Source: an uncultured Bryobacterales bacterium (GTDB lineage: Bacteria; Acidobacteriota; Terriglobia; Bryobacterales; Bryobacteraceae). Taken from it: a DNA stretch of 64,000 bases. Shown here in pieces: positions 52,474-60,856 of this stretch. The notes beneath the pieces were generated by a model that saw nothing but the letters and a program-made list of their open reading frames with translations, was not told the origin of the DNA and did not search any database. The DNA lies in the NCBI GenBank assembly GCA_937959285.1, contig CALGAR010000080.1, forward strand, positions 1 to 64,000. Direction: 5' to 3'. How positions within the stretch are numbered: the stretch's first letter is position 1; the number at the start of each line of letters is the position of its first letter. The position numbers were made by a program, and so were the translations under genes.

Positions 52474-53619
52474 ATGGCGAAGAGCGACCATGAGCAGCCT
52501 CGGCAAAGCTATGTAGCTGGCTCTGTCAGCGTCTTCCGCGTCTTCGGAGTGCCGGTGCGCCTGCACTTCACCTTTGTTCTCCTCTTTGTTTTTCTCATTT
52601 TCCTTGGCTTCGAAAGCGGCCAGTCGCACTGGAGCAGCGTGGCCTATATCGCGGCGCTGTTCGGTTCTGTGCTGTTGCACGAGCTGGGACATGCGCTGGT
52701 GGCAAGACGCTACGGGATTCGGACGATCGAAGTTGTGATGTTTCCGATCGGCGGCGTGGCGCGGCTTGAGCGGTCTCCTCGCCCCCGCCAGGAGTTTTGG
52801 GTCGCGATTGCGGGACCCGCGGTGAATTTAGTCATCGCCGGTTTGTTATTCGGCGTGCTCCTCTTCCGGGGAACGCTGCTCTCGGCCGAGGATCTGGTTC
52901 GTGCGACAAACGCGAACCTCACACAGCGCGTTGCGTTAGGCAATCTGATCCTCGCCGTTTTTAACCTGCTGCCGGCATTCCCCATGGACGGTGGACGGAT
53001 TCTGAGATCTCTTCTTTCGATTCACCGGACGGAGGATGAAGCAACGCGCATCGCCGCGCGCGCGGGGCGGTGGCTCGCTGTGATGATGGGACTCTATGGA
53101 TTGCTGTCCATGCAGTTCATGCTCGTCTTCATTGCCTTCTTCGTGTATCTGGGAGCGGCGCAGGAAAGCATGGCTGCTGTGGGACGGTCCCTGATTCACG
53201 GGCTTACAGTTGGAGAGGCGATGGTCACGGACTTTCGGACGCTGACCCACGCCAACACGATCAGAGAAGCGGCCCAGTTGCTCCTGTCGACGTCCCAACA
53301 GGATTTCCCTGTCATGCACGGCGACACGGTGGTAGGTCTTCTCGGACGGAACGCATTGATCCGGGCCATGGCAACGGACGGCCCGGATTCCTATGTTGCG
53401 GCGGCAATGGATCGCGAACCGCTCAGGCTGCTTCCGGACATGGACCTCTCCGAAGCTCTGCCGCAAATGGCGAAAAGCTCGTGTGCGCTCGTCATGGACG
53501 GCGAACGGCTTCTCGGACTTCTCACTACAGAAAACCTGTCTGAATTGCTTGTGCTCCGCCGGCTTGGAATGGACCGGATGCCGGTTACCCGTCCAACCGG
53601 AAACGCGGTGGAAGGCTAA
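52474..53619 (+). CDS. Site-2-type intramembrane metalloprotease with two CBS domains (M50)
   Basis: 381 residues. Zinc motif HELGH (69-73) in GSVLLHELGHALVARRYG and the second site NLLPAFPMDGGRILR near residue 165. About five or six membrane helices, then two CBS domains (about 250-375; LGRNALIRAMATDG, LLGLLTTENLSELLV). This matches the Rip3/SpoIVFB-like group. It cleaves membrane-spanning regulators such as anti-sigma factors; CBS domains can sense adenine nucleotides. Target not identified. Confidence 0.93.
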   Translation: MAKSDHEQPRQSYVAGSVSVFRVFGVPVRLHFTFVLLFVFLIFLGFESGQSHWSSVAYIAALFGSVLLHELGHALVARRYGIRTIEVVMFPIGGVARLERSPRPRQEFWVAIAGPAVNLVIAGLLFGVLLFRGTLLSAEDLVRATNANLTQRVALGNLILAVFNLLPAFPMDGGRILRSLLSIHRTEDEATRIAARAGRWLAVMMGLYGLLSMQFMLVFIAFFVYLGAAQESMAAVGRSLIHGLTVGEAMVTDFRTLTHANTIREAAQLLLSTSQQDFPVMHGDTVVGLLGRNALIRAMATDGPDSYVAAAMDREPLRLLPDMDLSEALPQMAKSSCALVMDGERLLGLLTTENLSELLVLRRLGMDRMPVTRPTGNAVEG

Positions 53620-53754
53620 GGCCTAATCCTTAGTCGCGGTTCTTCTTCCCGGCCGGCCCGAACAATCGCGCTATGCTGGTAGTGTGGGCTGGTGTCTCGG
53701 GTAATCCAGCCGTAGAGGAGGGAAACCCGTTAACGTAGGGGGCTGCAAAGACTT

Positions 53755-55110
53755 ATGCATCACGTCGTAATTGTTGGAGGAGGATTCGGCGGGTTGTATG
53801 CGGCAAAGGCTCTTGCGAGATCTCCCGTCAGGATCACGCTTGTAGATCGGCGTAATTTCCACCTTTTCCAACCGTTGCTTTATCAGGTAGCCACAGGCGG
53901 ACTGTCCCCAAGCGATATCGCGTCTCCCCTCCGGTGGATTTTGCGGAAACAGCGGAACGTAAGAGTGCTGTTAGGCGAGGTCCACGACGTGGACGTAGTG
54001 AACCGTAGAGTGTTTCTCGAAGAGAACAAGGGACGAATTCTCTACGATTCGCTCATCATCGCTACCGGCTCCACTCACGACTACTTCGGTCATCCAGAAT
54101 GGGCGAAATTTGCTCCAGGGTTGAAAACGATCGAGGATGCGACGGAGATCCGGCGGCGCGTCCTGCTGGCTTTCGAAGCCGCTGAACGCGAGCAGGATCC
54201 TGTTGAGCGCCAGGCTTGGCTGACGTTTATCGTTGTCGGCGCTGGCCCGACTGGTGTCGAACTTGCCGGGGCACTGGGAGAGATTGCTCACGACACCCTA
54301 CGCAAGGATTTCCGGTCCATACGCCCGCAGGAATCGCGGATTCTGCTGCTTGATGCCGCTCCGCGTGTTCTGCCTCCTTACCCTCCCGACCTTTCAGAGA
54401 AGGCGGAGCGCCAGTTAATCAATCTCGGCGTTCGTACGCGCGTGAATCTCATGGTGACGAATGTGGACCGTGAGGGCGTTACGGTAAGGCCAATGGGCAA
54501 TGGCCACGAGGAGCATATTCGGGCCAAAACCGTGCTGTGGGCCGCAGGCGTAGCGGCGTCGAGTCTGGGTAAGAAACTCGCCGAGGCGACTGGAGCCCAG
54601 ACAGACCGGGCAGGCCGAATCTTTGTATCAAGCGATTTGACGATTCCAAACCATCCCGAAATCTTCGTGGTCGGCGACCTCGCACACGTCGAAGAGGACG
54701 GCAAGATGGTGCCGGGCGTCGCACCCGCCGCCATGCAGATGGGGCGGTACGCTGCGAAGGTCATTACAGCACGAGTCAAGAACGAGCCCCCGCCTGGACC
54801 CTTCCACTACCACGACAAAGGAAGTTTGTCGACCGTCGGACGATCTGCTGCGGTCGCCTACTTCTCCGATCGCGTGAAATTTTCCGGATGGCTTGCCTGG
54901 GTGATCTGGCTGTTCGTGCACCTGATGTATCTTGTCGGGTTCGAGAACAGGCTGGTTGTGCTCATTCAATGGGCTTTCAATTATTTCACCTACAATCGCC
55001 GCGCACGTTTGATTACCGGGGGACCTCCTGAGCTGCCGCCGATCGCAAGGCCGGGGGCGAGGGAACCAGGGGCGGCGCAGCCGGAGCCTGAGCCTGTGGC
55101 CTCGCGCTAA
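53755..55110 (+). CDS. ndh: Type II NADH dehydrogenase-like FAD oxidoreductase
   Basis: 451 residues. FAD motif VIVGGGFGGLYAAKALA at the start and NAD(P) motif IVVGAGPTGVELAGALGEI near residue 160; conserved YQVATGGLSPSDIASPLRW and VGDLAHVEEDG. The C-terminus is amphipathic (WVIWLFVHLMYLVGFENRLVVLIQWAFNYF), which allows membrane association. Transfers electrons from NADH to quinone without pumping protons. Its 3' end overlaps the convergent fliM by 4 bases. Confidence 0.95.
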   Translation: MHHVVIVGGGFGGLYAAKALARSPVRITLVDRRNFHLFQPLLYQVATGGLSPSDIASPLRWILRKQRNVRVLLGEVHDVDVVNRRVFLEENKGRILYDSLIIATGSTHDYFGHPEWAKFAPGLKTIEDATEIRRRVLLAFEAAEREQDPVERQAWLTFIVVGAGPTGVELAGALGEIAHDTLRKDFRSIRPQESRILLLDAAPRVLPPYPPDLSEKAERQLINLGVRTRVNLMVTNVDREGVTVRPMGNGHEEHIRAKTVLWAAGVAASSLGKKLAEATGAQTDRAGRIFVSSDLTIPNHPEIFVVGDLAHVEEDGKMVPGVAPAAMQMGRYAAKVITARVKNEPPPGPFHYHDKGSLSTVGRSAAVAYFSDRVKFSGWLAWVIWLFVHLMYLVGFENRLVVLIQWAFNYFTYNRRARLITGGPPELPPIARPGAREPGAAQPEPEPVASR

Positions 55111-56072
55111 GCGCTTGACAGCTTCGGCTCGGAAATTCGGAACGCTTTTTTGCGCCCCGTGTTGACAATATAACCGCGGAATTTGATGGTCCCGTTGATC
55201 ATCAGATCCACAGGGCGGTCGACGGGAAAATCGAATTGCAGGATGTCGCCTTCCGACAGATTTAACAGATCTTCCACGGTCATTTTGGGACCAAGCAATC
55301 TTGCATCCAGATGCAGGGAGGCCGGTTCAATGAGCCGCAGCATGCGGGCGCGCTCCGCCGCACTCGATTCTGTCTTGCGCAGCGACCACTGCTGATCGAA
55401 TTTCTGCCGCAGCATCTTGATGATGATCGAGGGAATGCCCAGGTTCATCATCCCCGATGTTTCGCCAATGCGGATTTCTATGCCGATGGCTACGACCGCT
55501 TCGTTCGGCGAAAGGATCTGCAACAACTGCGGCTCGATTTCGTGCGCTTCCACGCGAAATTCAATGTTGGTTACCGTTCGCCATGCTTCCTCGAGATCGT
55601 GAAGAATAATCCGGAATAGGCCGTCGAGGATGCTCCATTCGATCTCCGTAATTTCCCGCGTAATCGTGCCGATCGGCTTGCCGCTTCCGCCGAGCACCGT
55701 TTCGAGGATCGGGAAAACAAGCTGCGGGTTGAGCTCCAGCACGGCGTTGCCGTCGTACGGCCGCATGCCTACGGAAACCAGACAGGTCGGCGAGGGTAAC
55801 CCTTGAGAGAACTCCATGAAGGAGAGTTGCTCCACCGAGACCAGGTTCACCATTACGTAAGCGCGAAGGTAGGCCGACAGGCTCGATGCCAGGCTTCGCG
55901 AAAAGCTGTCGTGCAGCAGGTGGATCGCGCGCAGCTGGTCCTTCGCAATCCGGTCAGGTCGGCGGAAATCGTAGGGAAGCGCTTTCTTACTCGGGTCGTC
56001 TTCCGACGGGTCCCTGGCGTTCCGGAAAACGCTATCTATCTCCTCTTGAGTAAGAAGTCGGTCTGCGGCCAT
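55107..56072 (-). CDS. fliM: Flagellar motor switch protein FliM
   Basis: 321 residues. N-terminal CheY-binding peptide LTQEEIDSVF (7-16), FliM core with SLSAYLRAYVMVNLVSVEQLSFMEFSQGL and EWSILDGLFRIILHDLEEAW, and a C-terminal SpoA domain (LLNLSEGDILQFDFPVDRPVDLMINGTIKFRGYI). In other bacteria it binds FliN and FliG in the C-ring. No fliN, fliG or any flagellar gene lies nearby, so this copy is an orphan in the window. Confidence 0.93.
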   Translation of the reverse strand: MAADRLLTQEEIDSVFRNARDPSEDDPSKKALPYDFRRPDRIAKDQLRAIHLLHDSFSRSLASSLSAYLRAYVMVNLVSVEQLSFMEFSQGLPSPTCLVSVGMRPYDGNAVLELNPQLVFPILETVLGGSGKPIGTITREITEIEWSILDGLFRIILHDLEEAWRTVTNIEFRVEAHEIEPQLLQILSPNEAVVAIGIEIRIGETSGMMNLGIPSIIIKMLRQKFDQQWSLRKTESSAAERARMLRLIEPASLHLDARLLGPKMTVEDLLNLSEGDILQFDFPVDRPVDLMINGTIKFRGYIVNTGRKKAFRISEPKLSSA

Positions 56073-56156
56073 TCACCTCAGCTCCAAATGCTAAATCGGC
56101 GGGAGGGCTTCCAAACTTCAGGTTCAACGCCTCTGCAGGCTACCATTGGGATAGCT

Positions 56157-56723
56157 ATGGCCGATCAGCTCTACCTGTCGTACTGGCTCAGGGGATTCAC
56201 CGAAGCCAACATGCTCCGTCACCTGGAAAAGGCGGTCCGCTTGTTCCCGTTCTCCCGTCTCGCTCCTGGAATTGCCCTTCGGGTATACGCGGTTTCACTG
56301 ACCGAGCCCATCCAGTTCGAGCAAAGCTGGAGCGATCCGGTCGACTGGGACAGTGTGATGGCTGCGGCCCGGGAGTTCCGCGCTCCGGATGTCGGATTTC
56401 AAATCGAGGGCAGATGGGACATCTGGCAGTTTGACCAGGACTGGTCGCTGAAGCCACAGCGGATCTCGCTCTATTGCTTCGCTCCCCAATTTGAGCGGGA
56501 TCAAGGCGAGCACCTGACGTTCGACCTCGGTCTGGATGTCCACTTTCTGCCGCAGCCGGAAATTCCAGGCAGTGCGCGGATCGTTCAGTCGAACGTCCGC
56601 AGCCTGCTTCATCTTGTGCACGAGCTGGATCGCGAGCTTGCGGTGGAACGCCGCCAGCTATGGGCGGAATCCGGGGAGAATTTCGCGGAGAAGCTCGAAA
56701 GAACTCTCCAGCAGATGGAGTAA
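56157..56723 (+). CDS. Conserved-looking protein of unknown function
   Basis: 188 residues from ATG at 56157; the frame before it overlaps fliM and looks non-coding. Begins MADQLYLSYWLRGFTEANML. Rich in aromatic and charged residues (FQIEGRWDIWQFDQDWSLKP; FDLGLDVHFLPQP) and ends in an amphipathic helix (SLLHLVHELDRELAVERRQLW). No signal peptide. I recognise no domain. Divergent from fliM by 84 bases. Confidence 0.7.
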   Translation: MADQLYLSYWLRGFTEANMLRHLEKAVRLFPFSRLAPGIALRVYAVSLTEPIQFEQSWSDPVDWDSVMAAAREFRAPDVGFQIEGRWDIWQFDQDWSLKPQRISLYCFAPQFERDQGEHLTFDLGLDVHFLPQPEIPGSARIVQSNVRSLLHLVHELDRELAVERRQLWAESGENFAEKLERTLQQME

Positions 56724-56738
56724 AGCCTAAGCGTCCGG

Positions 56739-57107
56739 TTACAACTGCTCAAACAGGGACTTGATCGCCTTTGTCAGTTGAGCTGGCGTGAAAGGCTTCA
56801 GGAGGCTCGCGAGACGGTCAGGCATGCCATTCAGTTGAGAGACATCGTACGGGAATCCGCTACAGATCAGAACGGCGAGCGACGGTGATAATTGCAGCAT
56901 GGCGCGCGCAAGGTCATCGCCGGGCCTGTCCGAAAGCTTCAGATCCACGACCAGAAGCCTGAAGCGGCCCGGATTCTGGCTGAAGGTTTCCCATGCGGTT
57001 CCGCCGCTCGAACAGGCCGTCACGCTGTAGCCGGATCGAGTCAGATAGAGCTCCACCAGCTTGAGCAACGAGGGTTCGTCGTCAACGACGAGGATGGAAC
57101 GCTGCAT
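56739..57107 (-). CDS. Single-domain response regulator receiver
   Basis: 122 residues from ATG at 57107, which shares one base with the stop of the beta-barrel gene upstream (TGATG). Receiver features: ILVVDDEPSLLKLVEL, LLVVDLKLSDRPG (Asp55), LICSGFPYD and LLKPFTPAQL. No output domain, so it resembles CheY or Spo0F. No histidine kinase is adjacent. The frame extends far upstream but that part overlaps the next gene and is rejected. Confidence 0.85.
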   Translation of the reverse strand: MQRSILVVDDEPSLLKLVELYLTRSGYSVTACSSGGTAWETFSQNPGRFRLLVVDLKLSDRPGDDLARAMLQLSPSLAVLICSGFPYDVSQLNGMPDRLASLLKPFTPAQLTKAIKSLFEQL

Positions 57108-58420
57108 CACCAGATGGAAACCGGCAACTCCCCGGGTGTTGCGATGATGCCCAGCGTCGCTCTCGAGGCATCCCGGCGAAATCCGCTGATTGACACGTCG
57201 GCCCGCCGGACATCGAACCTGCCGTAGAGATGAAAAATCGGAGTCATTCGATACGAAAATCCAGCTCCGCCGCCAAACGTTTCGAACTTGCCGTAGTTTT
57301 GCATCAGCGCTTCCCACTGTTGATAGGTAGTGCTGACTGAGAAGTTCCATCGTCGAATTCCCGTGTAGCCGGCATAGGCGGAAACGTTCTTGGTGCGCGA
57401 CGTCAGGAAGAAGCCGTTCCCTGGCCTTACTCCCTGTGTGTACCGGACCCCGATGCGGCTCTTTCGGAACTCGCGGTCCAAGTTTGCCTGGAGGTAGGGA
57501 AAATGATTGAGGCGGTGAAAGGCTATCACTGTCGTCGTCTGACCCAGGAGGGCTGCAATCACCGGATCGATAGCGACCCGCTGCAGCCCCTTGTTTTCGA
57601 GCCGCATGACGCCAGCGTTCAAGCCTAACTCCCAATATCTGCCGATCCTCTGAGCGTAGCCCGCGCTGAGCTGATGGACGTCCGATGAGCCATATGCGTT
57701 TGTGAAATCGAAGCGATTGTACGAGTAATTCAGAGATACTGTCTTGTGGCGTGAGAGACGGTAGGCAATATCGCCGACGGCTGCGTAGCCGTTCATACCG
57801 ATCAGAGCTGCCGAGCGCCTGCGGGTCAAAAAGCCCTGTCCCCCGGCACTGAAACTCAATCGAGCGCTCTTCTGCCAGATCACGCTTGCGCTGCCTTGTC
57901 CGTAGTTCGTCCTGCCATCAAAGAGCTCTGCGGCAGGAATGCCTGGCGCCGCCAGATCGGCTAACAACGGCGTGATAAAACCGCCGACAGCGCGGGAAGT
58001 TGTTCCGACTGTAGGCCGTACCGCAAATGTGACCCGTCGCGAAAGCTGGTTTGTGTAATCGAGAGATAGCGCATGGTCCGTGCCGTTGAAGAAGGTCTTC
58101 TGGTTGTAGTGGCGGTAATCGCCGCGATAGTCGACACCGAGTGCGGACTGACGCCAGTTATGGTAGCCATAAAGACCCACCAGCGCTTGAACGCCGTAGG
58201 CGTCCACCTGCGGAATTGTTCCGTCTGATTCAACCGACACCGGCGTAATGCCGGTATCATAAATGCCGTTCACTTGGCCAAAGGCACGAAAGCGCACGGT
58301 CTCAGCGCCGCGCCGGCCTGCGAGACCTCCACCGCGGCTGAGGATGGCCGGGCCTTCATACCCAATTTGTTGAGCCGATGCCGTAGCACAGAGGACGAGC
58401 GCTGCCAGAATTCCTCTCAC
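57107..58420 (-). CDS. Secreted beta-barrel-like outer-membrane protein
   Basis: 437 residues from GTG at 58420, preceded by GGGAGG; signal peptide RGILAALVLCATASAQ. The mature part has repeated amphipathic strands rich in Tyr, Gly and Arg (RVTFAVRPTVGTTSRAVG, KTVSLNYSYNRFDFTNAYG, RYWELGLNAGVMRLE, KNVSAYAGYTGIRRWNFSVS), consistent with an outer-membrane barrel. The final residues PVSIW end in an aromatic residue. No family recognised; channel or glycan export protein possible. Coupled to the receiver gene downstream. Confidence 0.75.
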   Translation of the reverse strand: MRGILAALVLCATASAQQIGYEGPAILSRGGGLAGRRGAETVRFRAFGQVNGIYDTGITPVSVESDGTIPQVDAYGVQALVGLYGYHNWRQSALGVDYRGDYRHYNQKTFFNGTDHALSLDYTNQLSRRVTFAVRPTVGTTSRAVGGFITPLLADLAAPGIPAAELFDGRTNYGQGSASVIWQKSARLSFSAGGQGFLTRRRSAALIGMNGYAAVGDIAYRLSRHKTVSLNYSYNRFDFTNAYGSSDVHQLSAGYAQRIGRYWELGLNAGVMRLENKGLQRVAIDPVIAALLGQTTTVIAFHRLNHFPYLQANLDREFRKSRIGVRYTQGVRPGNGFFLTSRTKNVSAYAGYTGIRRWNFSVSTTYQQWEALMQNYGKFETFGGGAGFSYRMTPIFHLYGRFDVRRADVSISGFRRDASRATLGIIATPGELPVSIW

Positions 58421-58591
58421 GTTGCCTCCCAGGCCAGCCGGAACAGTAACTTCACGATTCGGTGTCTCCCGCACTCGCGATTACAAAGGCATTTTCGAGT
58501 CTGACGCCTTCTTGTGAAACCTGTCAAGCCGTTGTCTGGCGCTTTAATAAAGCGTTGCGGGACGCCTGTAGAGCCGGCGTATCCTCATTAC

Positions 58592-59005
58592 ATGCGAACT
58601 CATACCGAATATTTGACTTTTCGAACTGCAAAACACCGGGAATATGTGAATATCACGGGGGAAGTTCAGAAAGCCCTCAAAAAGAGCGGGATTCAGGAAG
58701 GCATGATCCTTGTGTCGGCGATGCACATCACCGCTGGCGTCTGGGTTAATGACGCAGAGGACGGGCTCCTTCAGGACATCGATGAGTGGCTCGAGCGCCT
58801 TGCGCCTTATCGCGACGACTACCGGCACCATCGGACGGGTGAAACCAACGGGGACTCTCATCTGAAGAGCCTGCTGGTGCATCACCAGGTGATCGTGCCG
58901 GTGACCGCCGGAAAGCTCGATCTCGGGCCCTGGCAGCAGATTTATTATGCGGAGTTCGACGGCCAGCGCCCGAAACGCTTAATTATTAAGGTGATGGGGG
59001 AATGA
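58592..59005 (+). CDS. yjbQ: YjbQ/UPF0047 family protein
   Basis: 137 residues from ATG at 58592. UPF0047 signature: ALKKSGIQEGMILVSAMHITAGVWVNDAEDGLLQDI, RHHRTGETNGDSHLKSLLVHHQVIVPVTAGKLDLGPWQQIYYAEFDG. Some members have weak thiamine-phosphate synthase activity; physiological role uncertain. TATCCT ends six bases before the ATG, so the mRNA may be leaderless. Confidence 0.94.
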   Translation: MRTHTEYLTFRTAKHREYVNITGEVQKALKKSGIQEGMILVSAMHITAGVWVNDAEDGLLQDIDEWLERLAPYRDDYRHHRTGETNGDSHLKSLLVHHQVIVPVTAGKLDLGPWQQIYYAEFDGQRPKRLIIKVMGE

Positions 59006-59009
59006 GCTG

Positions 59010-59711
59010 CTAAGGCACGATTTCGACCGTGATGGTTACCTGCGCCCGCACGTCAATCGTTCCAGGCTCGATGGTTGTTGTATCGGCGGCCGCTGCCAGT
59101 GCGACTGCCCGCTCGAAACGAGGTACCACGACGGGGGCCGCCTCCTCAACGGAGAGAACCTGGCCGAGTTTCAATCCCAAACCAGAAGCCATTGCTTCGG
59201 CGTTCCTTCTGGCTTGCGCAACGGCAGCGCGGAGAGCCTGAGCGCGCAAAGCCTGCTCATCCTTCACCATGAAATGGATGCCGCGAATTTGATTTGCTCC
59301 GGTCGCCGTAGCTGCGTCGATGACTTTGCCAACTGAGGTCAAGTCATCGATGGTTACCCTCACCGTGTTCGATGCAATATATCCCACGATGCGCGGAGCT
59401 TCTCGCGGACCAGACCGATAGTTGGGCTGCAGCGAATAGCCAGATGTCTGAAGGTCTGCACCGGCGGGCAGGACGCGCCGCAGCTCGGCGATCACTTCCG
59501 TTGTCTGTTTGGCATTCTGAGACGCTGCTGCTTGTGCTGTCGTCGCTTCTGTTACTACGCCGATCTGGATCTGCGCCCGATCGGGCTTCGCCGATACGGT
59601 TCCTTCTCCGGTGGCTCGAACCGCTGGCTTTTCCGGTCGCTGCGGGTACTGCGCAGTCAAAAATGTCCCGGTCAACAGGAATATGGTGGCAAACGCGCCC
59701 ACTCTTCTCAT
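59010..59711 (-). CDS. SIMPL (DUF541) family periplasmic protein
   Basis: 233 residues. Signal peptide AFATIFLLTGTFLTAQ; SIMPL core VRATGEGTVSAKPDRAQIQIGVVTEATTA and DLTSVGKVIDAATATGANQIRGIHF, with a helical AQALRAAVAQARRNAEAMASGLGL. The family includes oxidative-stress protein YggE. Function in this organism unknown. Probably monocistronic; convergent with yjbQ. Confidence 0.9.
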   Translation of the reverse strand: MRRVGAFATIFLLTGTFLTAQYPQRPEKPAVRATGEGTVSAKPDRAQIQIGVVTEATTAQAAASQNAKQTTEVIAELRRVLPAGADLQTSGYSLQPNYRSGPREAPRIVGYIASNTVRVTIDDLTSVGKVIDAATATGANQIRGIHFMVKDEQALRAQALRAAVAQARRNAEAMASGLGLKLGQVLSVEEAAPVVVPRFERAVALAAAADTTTIEPGTIDVRAQVTITVEIVP

Positions 59712-59904
59712 TCGTGGTCTCCTTTTGATTTGAAGATCGCTTCAGGTGAGGGTTTCCTTTCACCGTGCGGTAAATTTTTCCGCGGCTCCAGAGCAAAAGC
59801 GTTCGAAAAAACTCTAAGTATTCCTCCTCTCTTTCCGCTCCGGTCGCTGGCACCCCAGTTGCACCCGTCCGGACAGGCTCGCTTGGCGGAGAGGAGGGGA
59901 GGCG

Positions 59905-60837
59905 TTGAAATCTGCAGTTACAGCGGCGGCAGCCGTCTTCGGGATTCTGCTGCTCCTTCGGGCGGAAGGCCCCCAGCCGGTCTATCGGGTTGACGTGAAC
60001 ATGATGGTCCTCAACTTTACTGTCAAAGACAACAAGGGCCGGTATATCAGTGGACTGAAGCCTGAAAACATCCGGGTACGCGAAGACGGAATTCCACAGT
60101 CAATTGTTTCTTTTTGGGAGGAATCATCAAAAGAAGCATCCATATCCCCGGGAATGAATCGAAGCGTCTTCATCCTGTTCGATACCAGTAATAACATGTA
60201 CGCCGGACTCGTGTACGCGCAGGAAGCAATCCTCCGCTTCATTCGACAGCTGCATCCCACAGACCACGTCGCTGTCTATAGCTTCAGCAGAAACCTGTTT
60301 CGGGCGCAGGGGCTGACGCCGGATCATCAGAAAGCCATCCGCGCCGTTCGTAACATCGTCGCCGGAGATCAGACAGCCCTCTTCAACTGTCTCCTGCTGA
60401 CGCTTCGTGATGCCGCCAAAGTTCCCGGACACAAGGCGGTCGTTGTCTTCTCGAATGGTGCCGACGATGCGAGCATGCTCAGCCCCGATGATGTACGCCG
60501 CGTTGCGGAAGATGAGGGGATTCCGATCTACGTCGTCTCTGCCGGTCCGTACAACCCGATCTCGAAAGCTGTCTTCAAGAGGCTGACCGAAAATACGGGC
60601 GGCCGCGTCTACTATGCGCCACGATGGGAGGACCAGAAGGAAGCGTTTGCAGCGATTCGTGAAGAGTTTCAGAATTCCTACACGCTGACCTATTACCCGG
60701 CACCGAACCCCAACGAAGGGTTTCGCCATATCGAGATCGATATTCTCGGGAAAGGGGAGGAGAGATACCAGGTGCAGGCACGTCCGGGCTACAGGCCGCA
60801 CACTCTAGGCGTTTCGGCCAGGCATGCGGCCCGTTGA
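59905..60837 (+). CDS. Secreted VWFA-related protein (acidobacterial type)
   Basis: 310 residues, TTG start with GAGGAGGGGAGG just before. Signal peptide SAVTAAAAVFGILLLLRA, then a short DUF-like beta region (VNMMVLNFTVKDNKGRYISGLKPENIRVREDG) and a VWFA domain from about residue 87: VFILFDTSNNMYAGL (MIDAS-like, DTSNN in place of DxSxS), then VVVFSNGADDASM. This matches the VWFA-related domain family found in large numbers in Acidobacteria. Likely periplasmic protein interaction; ligand unknown. Confidence 0.88.
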   Translation: MKSAVTAAAAVFGILLLLRAEGPQPVYRVDVNMMVLNFTVKDNKGRYISGLKPENIRVREDGIPQSIVSFWEESSKEASISPGMNRSVFILFDTSNNMYAGLVYAQEAILRFIRQLHPTDHVAVYSFSRNLFRAQGLTPDHQKAIRAVRNIVAGDQTALFNCLLLTLRDAAKVPGHKAVVVFSNGADDASMLSPDDVRRVAEDEGIPIYVVSAGPYNPISKAVFKRLTENTGGRVYYAPRWEDQKEAFAAIREEFQNSYTLTYYPAPNPNEGFRHIEIDILGKGEERYQVQARPGYRPHTLGVSARHAAR

Positions 60838-60856
60838 AGATCACAAGGGGTGAAAA

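Noticed and set aside
57108..57635. Long N-terminal extension of the receiver protein
   Set aside because: Overlaps the beta-barrel gene in another frame and has low-quality Arg/Ser-rich composition; ATG at 57107 gives a complete receiver.
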